Positions 11,701 to 23,965 are shown, counted from the stretch's first letter. The stretch is DNA of 64,000 bases from Hormiphora californensis (GCA_020137815.1 CM035355.1:7688091-7752090), one strand, 5' to 3'. Program-made: numbers and translations. The notes: generated by a model from the sequence alone, not told the origin.

Positions 11701-13233
11701 CCTGCTCTGAGCAAGGAGGAACGAACTGCCGCCACCAAAGGTAAGGATACTAGCGGGGGACACCGTACCCAACTAGAGAATTCCATACTAGAGAATTCCA
11801 TGTACAGTTTCTACGTCTCTCAAACGTTCTCTTAAATTGGTTTGACTAACTGCCTTCCAATCGTAATTAAACGATGCGATTTAATTTAATTGTAAATCTA
11901 ATGATTTAAATGTAATGATGGGGTCTCTGACTTAACATTTCATTTCAGCGGAGCCCAAGTTTTCAGTGGACGGTGTGCTGAGTGTTACTGGTAATGGACC
12001 CATTGTAACGGGACTTGTAACAAGGTTAGACACCCGTCACTGTCAACTGCCCAAACTCCGTTTCTCCATACTAAAGCACTTTAGACCTCGTGCCCAACTG
12101 TAACCTTGTTATGTTCTAACCCCCCTCCGGGGCGTCGTGAAACAGGGTCGAGCAAGGCAATTGTATCCCATACCTCCATAACTAATTGTAATACCTTCCA
12201 GAGGTACGATACGAGAGGAGAGCGAACTGCTAATGGGACCATTCGAGGACAAAACCTATCGCTCTGTGAGAGTGTCCAGTATCCACTGTAACCGCTTACC
12301 AAGGAGACTGGCGAAATGTGGACAAAGTGTCAGCCTTGCCTTCCATAACCTTGGTAGGTCATTTGTAGGCGCTCTCACACCCCACCCTCAAAATAGCTGT
12401 ACAACTACCCCAAACCCACTCAAATTACCGAAGCTCCCCCCGAAACTCCGTCAGAACAACATCCCAGCTCCTCCGCAACATAAACCCGGAACCCCTCCCC
12501 CATCTCCTCCGATTTAATCTTCCCTCCTTTACAGGGTGCAGTATGCCCAGAAAGGGAATGGTATTGATGAGCCCAGAGTATGAGAGTTATTGTGTCCATG
12601 AATTTACAGCTGAGATATACATCCTTCAACATCCCAATAACTCCAAAATAAAGGTTTGTTTTACTGAAATGGTTTCATGTCTTGAGTCTGGGTTTAGTTT
12701 GAAATATGCTAACACATGATCTGTTTTGGAGACTTGTACAGTGATCAAAACTACCCGCTTAACCACATTCAGTTTCACAGAATTACACACACTCACACTT
12801 TTTGTACGTGAAACATTTTCGATCCCTCTCACAGTCACCACTTTCCTCAGATTGGTTTTGAGGCGACAGTGTTTATAGAGAACATCAGACAGAAAGTGTT
12901 AATAACTCACATGGATAAGGAGATAACTACCGGTCAGAAGGCCAAGGTAAGAAATAGAGTGGATATTTGAGGACACTGAAAAATAGTATGAAACCCAATT
13001 ATTATCAGTTTTAACCCTTTGAGGCCCATTATATTGGGTGAACGAAATTTTCTAATTCTTATAGCCAACATGTGTTTCAGGTGCGACTGAAATTCCTCCA
13101 GTATCCCGACTTGGTGGGTGAGGGATCCAAGCTATTCCTCCGTAACGGCCGAACTAAAGCCATGGGGACAGTGAGTGAGGTTACCAAGATACCAACACAA
13201 ATAATTGTTACTGAAGATGACATCATAAACTGA
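3249..13233 (+). CDS. GTPBP2: GTPBP2-like GTP-binding protein (5' end missing)
   Basis: Member of the GTPBP1/GTPBP2 group of translational GTPases, which act in ribosome rescue and related mRNA surveillance. Ten in-frame exons are visible: 3249-3446, 3578-3749, 6851-6953, 7111-7221, 11625-11740, 11949-12024, 12202-12353, 12535-12653, 12851-12946 and 13081-13233, all with AG/GT borders and matching phases (431 codons plus stop). The first carries the P-loop GNVDAGKS and the stretch [15 protein letters not shown] typical of GTPBP2. The second has the G3 motif DLAG and the third a G4-like TKTD, where family members usually have an NKID/TKID/SKID form. The beta-barrel domains follow ([20 protein letters not shown]). 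About 150 N-terminal residues are not found. The 4.4 kb intron 7222-11624 contains an SLC22-like gene on the other strand. Confidence 0.9.
3758..3866 (+). mobile_element. hAT-like MITE, copy 1, at a 5' splice site
   Basis: A 109 bp element with terminal inverted repeats starting CAGGAACCGACCGA. It is flanked by an exact 8 bp direct repeat GTAAGTAA (3750-3757 and 3867-3874). An 8 bp duplication with T at position 2 and A at position 7 is the hAT signature. The duplicated octamer is the 5' splice site of the GTPBP2-like exon that ends at 3749. Related copies lie at 53029-53121 and 61494-61602. Confidence 0.85.
3875..4520. other. Intronic sequence without recognisable feature
   Basis: Lies in the GTPBP2-like intron 3750-6850. 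AT-rich; I see no exon-like open frame, no tRNA-like fold and no terminal repeats. Confidence 0.4.
4521..6620. other. (CT)n tract followed by homopolymer-degraded sequence
   Basis: An imperfect (CT)n microsatellite (4521-4680) is followed by sequence that decays into long C, T, G and A runs until about 6620, where normal complexity returns abruptly. The texture matches bases 1-1850. Open frames here translate to proline, phenylalanine, glycine and lysine runs and are not genes. The true sequence of this part of the intron is unknown. Confidence 0.75.
7401..11076 (-). CDS. SLC22-like organic ion transporter (MFS)
   Basis: Twelve-helix major facilitator carrier of the SLC22 organic cation/anion group, expected in the plasma membrane. 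Ten exons read in phase: 10927-11076, 10530-10681, 10192-10374, 9965-10083, 9652-9801, 9344-9502, 9104-9206, 8806-8948, 8548-8694 and 8185-8396 (505 residues). Exon 2 has the cysteine-bearing extracellular loop with VCHDNPD. Exon 3 has the MFS motif [14 protein letters not shown]. Exon 5 ends in [11 protein letters not shown], the family's PESPRWL site. The last has [13 protein letters not shown], the family's C-terminal signature. A possible alternative tail exon (7401-7690, serine/arginine/proline-rich) joins in phase through a GTGAAT donor after 8199, giving 597 residues. The exon ending at 9652 needs a weak GTCATA donor. The gene lies antisense inside a GTPBP2-like intron. Substrate cannot be read from sequence. 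Confidence 0.88.
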
Positions 13234-14225
13234 GATGACGTCATAAACGGATGACGTCATATATGGTGTTGCTAAGGGATACCCGTGGTAACGATGGAAC
13301 ATTTTATCAGAGATATTATCACACCCCCGAGAGAGAGAAGCAAAGAAAGATACCCTTTTATTTTCTGTACCTATCATCCTTGTGCACAGAGAGGGAGATT
13401 TAGATATTGATATTGATTCAGAGTTCTGAGATCAATATCATGAAGTGATGGTTTTCTTTTCCATGATTCCATACCGACTTGTTATGTGATGGATAATTCA
13501 CCCTGATTTTAAAATACTAATCCCTACTGAGAATAATCGAGATTCTCGATTCGAGAAAGAGAGAAATGCAGCAGGAGGCCAATTTAATTTATACTCGCCG
13601 TTAAATTATTCTTGGATGCATTTCGTTGTAAATATAGATTCTCTGTGCATTTCCCACCACATATTCTCTCTTTTTCTTTGTTCAATGGGTAATAATTAGG
13701 ACCCAGTTCTTTGAGTATGCCGGATAATAATGGAGATGCAGACTCGATGTGCCGGGCCCAGAACCAGCCACATTGTGTCATTCATCCTTCCTGCAGCTGC
13801 AGGACAGCAGCACGCGGCATCAATTGCTGAACCACGAGCGCGCGCCCATACTAAGTGCTGACAAGGTGTACTTTCAACGCTGCTGAAGAGTGAAAAGCAG
13901 CAAAGTCAAGGGGTTCGGCATTTGGTGGTCGCGCGCGGACAGGTTGCTATGCTGCACACACACAGTAGCGTCAGAATCGGAGGACTGGTCAATTTACGAC
14001 AATAATGTTTTGGGTACTGAAAAAATGGAGAAAATAATACATAAACTATGGACAAACATACACTTTCTTGAGACTGGACACTATTTACAGGGTGCATAGA
14101 AAAAACGCTTTAATAAATAAAATCTGGGTGCAACTTATGATTTCTGTACATGTGAAAATATGAATGTTTTTTACTCTCTGACAATCTATCTCTCTTTCGG
14201 TGTCTAAATTATATCCTCTCGAGGT
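13234..14225. other. Region between convergent GTPBP2-like and DNAI3-like genes
   Basis: Holds the presumed 3' UTRs of two convergent genes. A + strand AATAAA cluster at about 14111-14122 could serve the GTPBP2-like transcript. I see no further coding exon; the short open frames at 13584-13781 and 13890-14099 lack family resemblance. Confidence 0.4.
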
Positions 14226-14575
14226 TTAGTGGATCAAAGCCACTGGATCGTCATCTCGCTTCAGACCTAGTTTGACAAGGAAATCTTTCTCCATATTGAG
14301 GTAGCTGTTGAAAGACTTCTTCAACCTCTCTTCCTCCTCCTCATCCGTCTCAAGAGGCATGGGAATGGCGGGTTCAGATGGGCCACCACTCTTAGTAGGT
14401 CGGTTAGCCTCTCTCTCCTGGGGGTGAATATTAGGTTAGAGGTTAGGGAATTAGGTCAGGGGGCAGGGCGTGGTCTTGCATCTGTGATTCTGTGGTTTTG
14501 TCGACAAGGAAGGGGTGCATGAGAGTCAATGCATGTCACTTGTAACCTACAGGCTTACAGAGTAGCAGGAGGGAT

Positions 14576-14635
<60 letters not shown>

Positions 14636-17600
14636 GTGGACATCTGTTTACACTGTGTAAAGCAATAGCATATTATTCAAGCGCTTCTCTATAAAATGTT
14701 GTTAGTAACACGATATATGAGACATTTGGAATCGGTAGGTCGTTAGTAACAGGTTTATAATTTAACAGAACCCCAACAGAACTATCTGTCATTTGTGGTC
14801 TTATTCTGAAAAATTTTCTCATAATTATGACATTATCAGATGTTTCTGTCAGTCAAAACTCACTACAAAAAAAAACACTAAATCTCTACTCGAAGTTTAC
14901 CTTATAATAATCGATCCTAGAGCACTCCCTCTCGAAGTAAGACGACATGTTTACTATCTCGTTGGCTGACGGCTGTCTAAGACTCCAGGGTAGTTCAAGA
15001 ATGTGGAGAGTACCAAAGTCATCACCGACACCCAATAACACCTGATCATGGGGAGGGGTGTTTGGTTTGGTTTGGATCGCTGATTCGTCCGGGAGCAATG
15101 CTATCGAGTAGCAGCTGTACGTGGGAAGGGGTGTGTGTATGTTGGGTTATTGGTTTTAATCTACTTCTAAACCACACACGTCTCACGCAGATTGCAATGA
15201 AATATGGGTCTGTATAGAGATGGTCGATGGATGACCTCTCTACCAGATAAATAAAGGACAGGGAGATGTAGAAAATTACAGTTTCCAACTTTGTAATGAT
15301 AGTGACATGTGGGACCTCGCACTCTCTCAGTAACTATGGCAACGACGATGAGGGACAGCCCCGTGGTAAAAGGGTTCATTCACCACAAACACTGTGAGAG
15401 AGGGGGATAGAGAGAGGGAGAGAGAGAGAGAGGGAGAGAGAGAGAGAGAGGGAGAGAGAGAGACAAATTATATGCCGATATGTAGCTGTGTATATGTGAC
15501 ACAGGGTTCATGTTTCACACATCGGTCACACTCCACTGGATCCTCCACACGAGACGAAGGTGGGGGTGCACGGGTTTTAATGAACCACGATTGAACAAAC
15601 AATAATATCTAAATGCTTTATACCCGACACGGAGTGTACTGTGTATCCCTTTACCTGTTTCCCGGAGACCTCTGTAAGGAACGAGGGATGTGATTGCAGA
15701 GCTAGAGATGTTCTGAGTCATCGAGGGTTCATGAGATCTGTCCATAAGATCCCACACATCGATATTACCATCCTCCCTACCAATGAAGAACACCTGGAAT
15801 AGGGGGGCTGGTTTAGGAAAATTATCGTACAGTGAGCAAAACAATTATACTTGATTACTAAATATGGTCACCATACTAAGCGATAACCAAGGGAGTGGCA
15901 ACTGGTAACCCAGCTGAGCCGATTTCCATGGTAACCACAATAACTCTTTTGATACCAAGGAGGTAACTGGTAACCCAGCTGAGCTGAGCTGATGGTAACC
16001 ATGGTTACCACAAACACTCACCCCAGGTCTAGTAGGACTCCAGCAGGCAGCAGTAAACTTCACCGGACTCCTGCTAGTCTGTAGTATCTCACTCTCTCCC
16101 TCCTTCCAAATACTCAGGCTCCACCCTCCCACACTCATGATTATAGTAGTTATAGAAGGGAGATCGAAGCAGACAGTGAATTGGACCAGCATGACTTGAG
16201 ATGGCGTAGACAGGTTTGCTGCTAACCAGCTTCCCGCTCTCGGGATCCTTCTCTGCCTTCCAGTCAGTATAGATGAGGAAGCCATCCTCGGTGCCAGCAA
16301 AGAATTTAGTGTTCACTCCCTCTACCTGACATTAGAAATTAGTTGAAACTATGCTCTCTTATTGAATATTGAACAAAATCTTTAAGCCATTTTAAAGTTC
16401 AAGTTAACCAAAGTTCAAGAAATATCATCCCCAGCCCAGCTATAATCATAATATATAATAATTTCTCCAGGTATCTGTCTAATACCTACCATCTAGTCTC
16501 TAGTAACTATCTCACCTCTACAGGTCTCTGTCTACTGTCTACTATCTCTCTCTCTCTCTCGCTCTCTCTACTAGTTAAAGTAACTATCTCACCTCTACGG
16601 GTCTCTGTCGTCCAGTTGAGGAGTTGGATCTGTGTATCAGTGGTGGGTTACCCTTTAGTAGAGTCTGCATCTTCCCTTTCACATTCTTCAACTCTTGTCC
16701 AATAGATATCGTCACACCGGGATGGAGACCTGGTCCAGTCAACTTAGACAGTGGCACAACATTGATAGGTTTCCATTGGAGGTCCAAGTGGGAGAAAGTG
16801 GATGGGATGGAGCTGAACTTCTCATGAGCTGCCTCTTTCTCCTTCTTTCCCCCGGGCAGTGCCCCACCGAACCCTGGCGTGGGCCCAGTTGATGTTTTCT
16901 GTAGCCTAATATCCCAGAACATCACATTACCATCCACACCGGCTGTAATGAGCTGGCAGGATGTGGCTGTCTTGTTCTCAACCGGAACACCCAATCGGGC
17001 AACCTCCAGGGTGTCTGGGAGCCAGTGTAGGTCCATGATGGCCATCTTGTGGGAGGACTCAATAGAGGATACACCCGCGTAGTGGACAATCTGAATGAGA
17101 GGGAGCATGTATAATGGATTTAATGGGCATATATTAAACATTCAGAAAACAACGAATCCTTGTGTTTTTAGTACCGGTGATCGTTGGTATTCAACATCGA
17201 AGATGTCACTACGGGTTTTGTTCGCCCTTGCTCCGTTGCTCTTATGGTTCTTCAGCCGTGCCTCGTGTGCGCTGATGTCCCACATCACCACCTAGTTTGG
17301 AGATTTTAGTTAGTTTATTTGTTGAATTGTAGAATTTGTTGAATCGCTTACTACAGTTAGTTGTTAGTTAGACATGTTTGTTTTTTTGTTAGTCAATGTG
17401 GTTTAATTTGAGGAACAACTTTTAAGTTAACAATTAACGTTAACAATTAACGATTAATTGATTTTCAAACCTGATCTTGTTTCCCAGTTCTACGGGTTTA
17501 GCAACTTTTACACATACCTGTCCGTTGATACAGCCCGCTGCTACGATATTCGGGTCGGTAGGGTTAAACTTGAAGCAGAGAATATCCTCTGGCGCTTCCA

Positions 17601-20259
17601 GAACTAGTTGTGGGTGAATGGGGTCAGAGAAACCCCAGATCAGGATGAGAGATGGTGTCATCAGGATACGAGAGGAGAGGTCAACCCGGTCATCGTATTT
17701 TAGTTTTTCCGTGTAGGTCACCGCAACGATACCTGTCGGGAATTATACAACAGTTAAGAAGTGATGTTTGGGAATGGGGGATCTTATTTGTCAAATTGAA
17801 AGTGTGTATTGCGTCTCCTTTTATCAATATCATGGTTAAATGAGATGTGAAACACGAAGGGGGAAACGAAACACCTACCCCACCCGGGTTGACCCCCAAC
17901 CCACCTACCCTTGATAGAAGGATGCCAATCAATGTGAGCAATAGTCTTATTCTTGCTGAATTCCAGATCAGTAAATGACTGGTACTCTTTCAGGTTATTA
18001 TCAGACTTGTTTCCAAATACACCATCAACGTCAACTAGCTCGTTGTAGTCATCTGAGGGAGTGAGGGGAGGGGGTTATTATTTTGGGTGACAAGTCCCAT
18101 GTTCACAGTAAACAGTTGTAGTACATGTTAATATAGGGAGGGAGGGGAGGGGAGAGGAAGCCATCTGGGGACTGGGGATGAAAAAGGGTTATTGTCTGAA
18201 GGAGGGGATGGGGTTTTGGCTGAGGATATTGGGTATTGGCGGGGGAGAGAAATTGGGGAGGGAGAGAGGGGTATTGGCTGAAGCTTGCTGCTGGATTTAT
18301 GAAATGTGTGGGAGTATTTAGTCTTGTCTAGACGAGGGTGGAGGGGTTTTATTATCTGGGGTAGTCGGAGGGCTGATTTGGTGTGAGAAGGTTCAGAGTT
18401 AGGGGGATTTCAGGAGAGAAAGATGGAGAGACCTACCTGAGAAAACATCCATGATCTCATTTTGTTGTAAAGCCATCTTGAACCTGGGGCATGCCCGTCC
18501 CACAAACTCAGCCAGTTCCTTGCTCTTGTTGATCTTGTCCAACTCAGCCTGAGGTAGGGTCCGGGGCACATACTGACTGAGCGCGGTCCTGGGTTTCTTC
18601 CACTCCGTCTGGCATGCTATCTCATTTGTCTCCGCTACATTCTGAACTGCTGTATCGTGCTCCTTTCGGTGGAGGTCAAATGTGTTGTCCTCGAATGAGG
18701 TGCATTCTATATAGGCATCCTTGGCCGCATCAACATGCCGATCCTCAAAATGAGTTGGAGCTCCAAATAGCCTTCGTTTCCTTTGGATCATGAATGAGAT
18801 AGTGGGACGGGATGTGGTTAGAATCTCGTCCTCAAGATCGGTTTCTGAACCCATTGGTGCCCATGGAGCCGGGGTACTGGGTAGATCCTTCAATACAATA
18901 TCCTCCAGTGCAATGAACTGCTCCTCCTCCTCTTCCACCCCTTCCTCTCCCTCACCACCCTCCCCACCAGCCTCTCCACCCTCACTAACACTCTTCACGC
19001 GAGAAGCCAGGTACTCCTCTTTACCCGCTTCTGTGATACAAACATAAAAGTTTTCTCCGTACTTGAAGTCTGGATCGTAGATCACCAGGACGTCCTCACC
19101 AGAATAATTGGCTATCTGCTTCTTTATAGGATGGAAATCACACACAGCAGCCCTCAGCCTGAAATCCTCCATAATCTTGGCTTTGGGAACGAGAACGTAC
19201 GGGTTTTCTTCGGTAACCTGGGGAAGAGATGGAAATGTAAGGTCTGTTGAAAATGAAGGAATTTCAGAAACTTCCTGGAATAATCAGGGATTTCTCAATC
19301 GTAATACAGTCGGACCCCGATTTAGGGACCCCCGATTTAGGGACACCCCGATTTAGGGACAGGATTTTTTTCCCCCAAAAATTTTTGAATTTTTTTGTGA
19401 AATTTTTTGTGAAATTTTTCAAAAAGATTCCAGCCATGTCCGAATCTTATTTCGAATCGGTGCATCTTATCGCATGTCCTTCTGCTAATTAGACGGTTCG
19501 GAACGAACCGACACGTGATCCCCATGGTGCCCATTGAATCACAAGTTCACCAAGGTCCAAGCGTCAAAATTTCGATTCGATGGGGATCACGTTTCGATTC
19601 GTTCCGTCTAATTAGCAGCAGGACATGCGATAAGATGCACCGATTCGAAACACGATTCGGGCGTGGCTGGTATACCTTTAAAAAAATTTATAACTTTTTT
19701 GCAAAATTTTACAGTACGATTGTCAATGCTTTGATCGGTGCTCCCCATAAATTTTGAGAGAAAAAGTTATTTTGAAATTTTTATACTTCCTCACCCGCTT
19801 AGGGTGCCCCGATTCGGTATGGTATCACGTATCGGTTCGTTTTGAACCCGCTAATTAGACAGGATATCCAGTAAGTTGCACCGATTCGAAATACAAACCG
19901 GACGGGCTGGTATAACTTAGAAAATTTTCGACTTTTTTTTGAAAAATAATTATTTTATATTTTCCTTTTTCTAATCAGAAATGATCATGTCATCAATACA
20001 TGAATATTGCATATAACAGTTAGAGGTGTCTTTAGTCTTAATAATATAGCATTTTGGGCAATAAAATAGGTTTTTGGGTCAAATATGGCTAACCCCGATT
20101 TAGTGGACACCCCGATTTAGTGGACAAGACCCTTTCCCCCGAGGGTGTCCCTAAATCGGGGTCCGACTGTACCTGTTCATCGCAGACGCAGTCGTAGATT
20201 TTCTGACCACCTCCCGAAATGAAAAGGGGTTTAAAATGTGGCGGCAGCTCGTCACCCAT
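14226..20259 (-). CDS. DNAI3: Axonemal dynein intermediate chain DNAI3/WDR63-like
   Basis: WD-repeat intermediate chain of the inner-arm I1/f dynein in motile cilia. Ten exons: 20173-20259, 18437-19217, 17909-18052, 17518-17732, 17175-17291, 16593-17090, 16022-16325, 15655-15793, 14901-15041 and 14226-14417; about 871 residues, against 891 in human from memory. Diagnostic stretches are RAAVCDFHPIKK, KDAYIECTSFEDNTF, ALQQNEIMDVFS, LKEYQSFTDLE, WGFSDPIHPQLVLEAPEDI, NTKFFAGTEDGFLIYTDWK and DFGTLHILELPWSL. An acidic, glycine-rich insert lies near residues 90-110. The exon 16022-16325 needs removal of one base near 16149 to join SPFYNYYN to MSVGGWSLSIWKEG. The exon 15655-15793 needs removal of one G near its 3' end to join GLRKQ to VLLGVGDDFG. 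Both look like consensus errors. The first intron carries a Tigger-like element. Confidence 0.93.
14585..14632. repeat. (GA)n microsatellite
   Basis: About 24 dinucleotide units in the last DNAI3-like intron. Confidence 0.9.
15409..15464. repeat. (GA)n microsatellite, interrupted
   Basis: GA/GGGA tract in a DNAI3-like intron. Confidence 0.85.
18082..18136. repeat. Short dispersed repeat, copy A
   Basis: About 55 bp beginning TTGGGTGACAAGTCCCATG recur almost exactly at 28847-28901. Both copies are intronic, in the DNAI3-like and TBC-domain genes. Confidence 0.75.
19307..20169. mobile_element. Tigger/pogo-like non-autonomous DNA transposon
   Basis: An 863 bp element with perfect terminal inverted repeats (CAGTCGGACCCCGATTTAGG inward from both ends) and TA duplications at 19305-19306 and 20170-20171, as expected of the Tc1/mariner group. 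There is no transposase frame. Inside, the block 19424-19530 recurs inverted at 19577-19680, and a third diverged copy lies at 19815-19915. It fills most of the first DNAI3-like intron and begins at base +4 from the exon 1 border. Confidence 0.88.
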
Positions 20260-21941
20260 GTTCTATTCCTAAATAGACAGAGTTCATTGGTTAGAGGGGT
20301 TTGGACAGGGAAGAGGAGGGGAATGTTATTAGGGGTAGAGTGAGTCGCGGGGCCATACATTGGCAACAGAGATACCAGGAATAACTTTAGTGGAGAGAAG
20401 AAGGAGGAGAGAAGAAGGAGGCAAGATCAAGGTGCGATAATACTCGTTATTGTGAAATAGGTCAATAGATTGCCAACTAGAGAGGCTGCGAGAGAGAAGA
20501 ATCGGGAAAAGTGTTTAAAATGATACTTAGGTTATTAAATGTTCAATGGTATTATTTTGTTAAGGTGATCAGTGCCCTATTTCCTTTGATCTTCATCGAG
20601 TTGTTTGATGCGTGAGGGTTGGTCTAGAATTCAATAACCAGCCTCTTCAAAGACGAGAAATGATGGCTTGATTATTGAAATTCAAATATTAAGATTAAAA
20701 TACAAATGAGAAAGAGAGCGAGGGAGAAAGAGAGATAGAGCGAGAGAGAAAGAGAGCGAGGGATGGAGAGTAGAACACGAATGAGTGTGAGGGAAAGAGA
20801 TGGGACTTAGAGTGCATCAGAAATATAACAAGTAGCTATAACACCTCACACAATACAGTACATCATATCACACACGAACAAACCGATCCACAGACGAACA
20901 CACAGACAATGTCACACACGAACAACCTGATTCACGTACACACGTACACACGAACGAACTGACAATGTCACACACGAACAACCTGATTCACGTACACACG
21001 TACACACGAACGAACTGACAATGTCACACACGAACAACCTGATTCACGTACACACGTACACACGAACGAACTGACAATGTCACACACGAACAACCTGATT
21101 CACGTACACACGTACACACGAACGAACTGACAATGTCACACACGAACAACCTGATTCACGTACACACGTACACACGAACGAACTGACAATGTCACACACG
21201 AACAACCTGATTCACGTACACACGTACACACGAACGAACTGACAATGTCATGGGTGGTGACCGAGCAGCGTGTGCCGGATGAATGGAAACTAAGGGTGCG
21301 ATAATATTTCACAGTAATGGCTGCCATGGTAACCGTGTTCTCTCTCTCCCTATCAGTATTGATATTAGCAGTGTAACTGCAACATGAGTACAATGGGAGG
21401 GGGATTGAATATATTAAAAGTAGAACAACTCGATAAAATAAATCGTAAAGAGAAAGATCATACGATTGTTGGGTCTCGAAATGCGGGGGGATCTGGTTAA
21501 ATCATCAAAACAAAGAAACAAACTTTGCTAAAATTAGGTTGATAATTTCAAACATCAAAAAAACATGTAGAAAAGAGTAATATATTCTTTAAAACTTTTA
21601 TCAGGGCTCAATATATTGATGCGCGAGACTAGAGAGATAGCGAGACACGCAGACTCAAATCAAGCCGTGCATGCATAATTAATTAATTAACGATAGCAAA
21701 TGATAAAGCCCAAATAATATTCTCCCCATCTTCATATCAGCTCCTTTAAATGGAGCACTTACAACAACGATGTAGTGATTGAACATCACTTTCTCTCTCT
21801 CTCTTCTTAGTCAAATTGTCCTTCACACCACCCCTCACATATTACAGTAATTATATTGTTGTCAGACACTCATGTGTAATATATTCCCCTCTAGTACTCT
21901 ACTTGTGGATGATCACTTGACACACACGTGTATCTCTCCTC
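20260..21941. other. Intergenic region with minisatellite
   Basis: Between the DNAI3-like start and the UBE2-like stop. No coding exon seen. It holds GA-rich runs (20710-20770) and the 56 bp tandem repeat listed separately. Confidence 0.5.
20905..21240. repeat. 56 bp tandem repeat, six exact copies
   Basis: The unit begins GACAATGTCACACACGAACA and repeats at 20905, 20961, 21017, 21073, 21129 and 21185 without visible differences. A partial seventh starts at 21241. It contains smaller CACACGWACA repeats. Confidence 0.95.
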
Positions 21942-23965
21942 TCAAGATGTGTCCTCTTCCTCAAGGGTGTCCATTGCCACCCAACTTTGTTCCACTATTT
22001 CATGGACTTTCTTCTCGTACTCTCTCCTAGTGATGAGGGTGGTGATATTATTTGTACTGTGATAGGCCGGGAATTAGACTCCTTGGAGCATTTGAGGCGA
22101 TATTATGCTTTACATAGTCCGACTCGCAGCCCTTACAAAAAAGTACCCCCCCCCCCCCCCGATAAAGTACTAACCTGTTTTCCATGTAAAGCTGTGCGGC
22201 CAGGCTGTTTGCCGGACTGTTTGGGTTAGGCTCATCTAGCAGACTTTGAATAGATGTCAGGATAGCCTGAACATCATACGTTGGGCTCCACCTTAGGGTA
22301 TAAAGATTTAGATATTAGAGATGGGGATGGGGAACGTGAGAGTAAGCAGTATTCGGTAAGGGTGGGGGCGAAGAAGAAAGGGGAGAGAGTGAGATAGATG
22401 TAGTCCACTAGAGAGAGAGAAGGGAATTATGGGAGCTAAAAAGAGGGTCACCGATCCGTGCTAAACTGAGAGCCCTTCTCGACCATTCATTCCCTCCATT
22501 TAATTTGTCACGTAGCTATCACTGAGAGTGCTGATGCATGTTAGTGTGGATATTAGTGCATTTCTAAACTATTATAGTCTCTATAAAATCAATGAGATCT
22601 CTTTGACTGACTCTCCCTGGGACCATTCTATTCTCCATTCTGTTGTTTGGAGAGAGAGAGAGAGAGAGAAGGGTGTCTCTCTTTTTACTAACAAGACTCG
22701 CTAAATATGTTATCCCGTACTAACTCTACCGTGAATTACCATGCCACCCTTTTAGGAGAAACACGGTGGAGCACCGAACTGAGAAAGAGAGAGAAAGAGG
22801 GAGAGAGGAAAAGATGGAGAGATAGATATTTTTGCCTCATAAAGTAGGGTCAGAAGGCATACATTAAAGGATAAGAGTAGGGATCCATTAGAGTTCATTT
22901 TTGCCTAAATTGCAACTGATACCAAGGCAACAAAATAAGGCAAAACAAACTTTGATAAGATCATTCACGTCATCGCGAAAATACCGATCATTGCCTTGTT
23001 TCATCACAAAAATTCTGTCAAGCCGATCGGCCGATCCCTTGAATTGATTTTGAGATAACCCCAACTCCTTCTCTCACCTATTTTGCAGGATATCCAAACA
23101 GAGACTTCCATCATTATAGACGTTGGGGTGGAACATGACACTGACAAACTTCACACTGGGAGGTTTGTTGGGATATTCCTCGGTGAACTCGATCGTTAAA
23201 CGAAAAGTACCATCCTCAAATGGGGTATCTGCATGGGAGAAAAGGTAAGAGGAGGTGAGTGAAGTTTGGACTTCCCAACCCATACCATCACAGTGGAAAT
23301 GAGTTAGATGAAGTGGGGAGAAAACGATGTCAGTGAGGTTAAGGGTTGTGAGAGAAGTTTGGACTATGGAAGTTCCAAACCCATCCCAATGGTAATCCTC
23401 AATGGTGCAAATGATTGTGAGTGAATTCAACTGTCGCATCGGTTCGAGAGTGATACTGATTCATGTGATATCTAAATAGAACATTTAGAGTGTCGGAATA
23501 AGTGTCAGATACCCCGTCAGGCGACAGATATCTGACGGGGTATCTGACACTTATTCCGATACTTATTATATCTGCAGATCTACTTGATATGAGTAAGTAT
23601 CCTAATTTCAAGAGACAGGATTAAAATCGTGTGTGTAGCGAGTTATAGACCAAGGGCTCATAATATATCAGACCTTTCATCCCCCGCATCATATACTGAT
23701 CCTATTAGTTTAGCCACTAGAGTCTGATACACCCGTGTGTAGCAAGCAAGTCAACCCACATGGCATGAGTCTTGTAACCATGGTAACCAATATCATGTAA
23801 CCATGGTAACCAATATGATGTGTTGCCCCTACCTGCAGGACCAAAGATGACCGCGTTCCACAGCATGATATTGTTGTTGGTCGGCACGGCACTGATCCCT
23901 GGAGGGGAGTCTTGTTGGAGACGCTTGAAGTCGCGCATTAGCCGCCGTCGCGCTGGCGTCGTCAT
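21942..23965 (-). CDS. UBE2B: RAD6/UBE2A-B-like ubiquitin-conjugating enzyme E2
   Basis: E2 that with RAD18- or BRE1-type E3 partners ubiquitinates PCNA and histone H2B. Four exons: 23833-23965, 23078-23228, 22175-22291 and 21942-22026, giving 161 residues. The start [21 protein letters not shown] is the conserved RAD6 N-terminus. The catalytic block [20 protein letters not shown] is complete, with the HPN motif just before the active-site cysteine at residue 88. The protein ends in a short acidic tail (LEEEDTS), present in yeast Rad6 but absent from human UBE2A/B. All splice borders are GT/AG and in phase. A perfect 28 bp hairpin lies in the first intron. I cannot tell UBE2A from UBE2B; invertebrates usually have one gene. 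Confidence 0.95.
23493..23559. repeat. Perfect 28 bp inverted repeat (hairpin)
   Basis: Arms 23493-23520 and 23532-23559 are perfectly complementary around an 11 base loop. The left arm starts TCGGAATAAGTGTCAG. It lies in intron 1 of the RAD6-like gene. Confidence 0.92.

Noticed and set aside
20905-21240. CRISPR-like array
   Set aside because: The 56 bp units are contiguous and identical with no variable spacers, in an animal genome.
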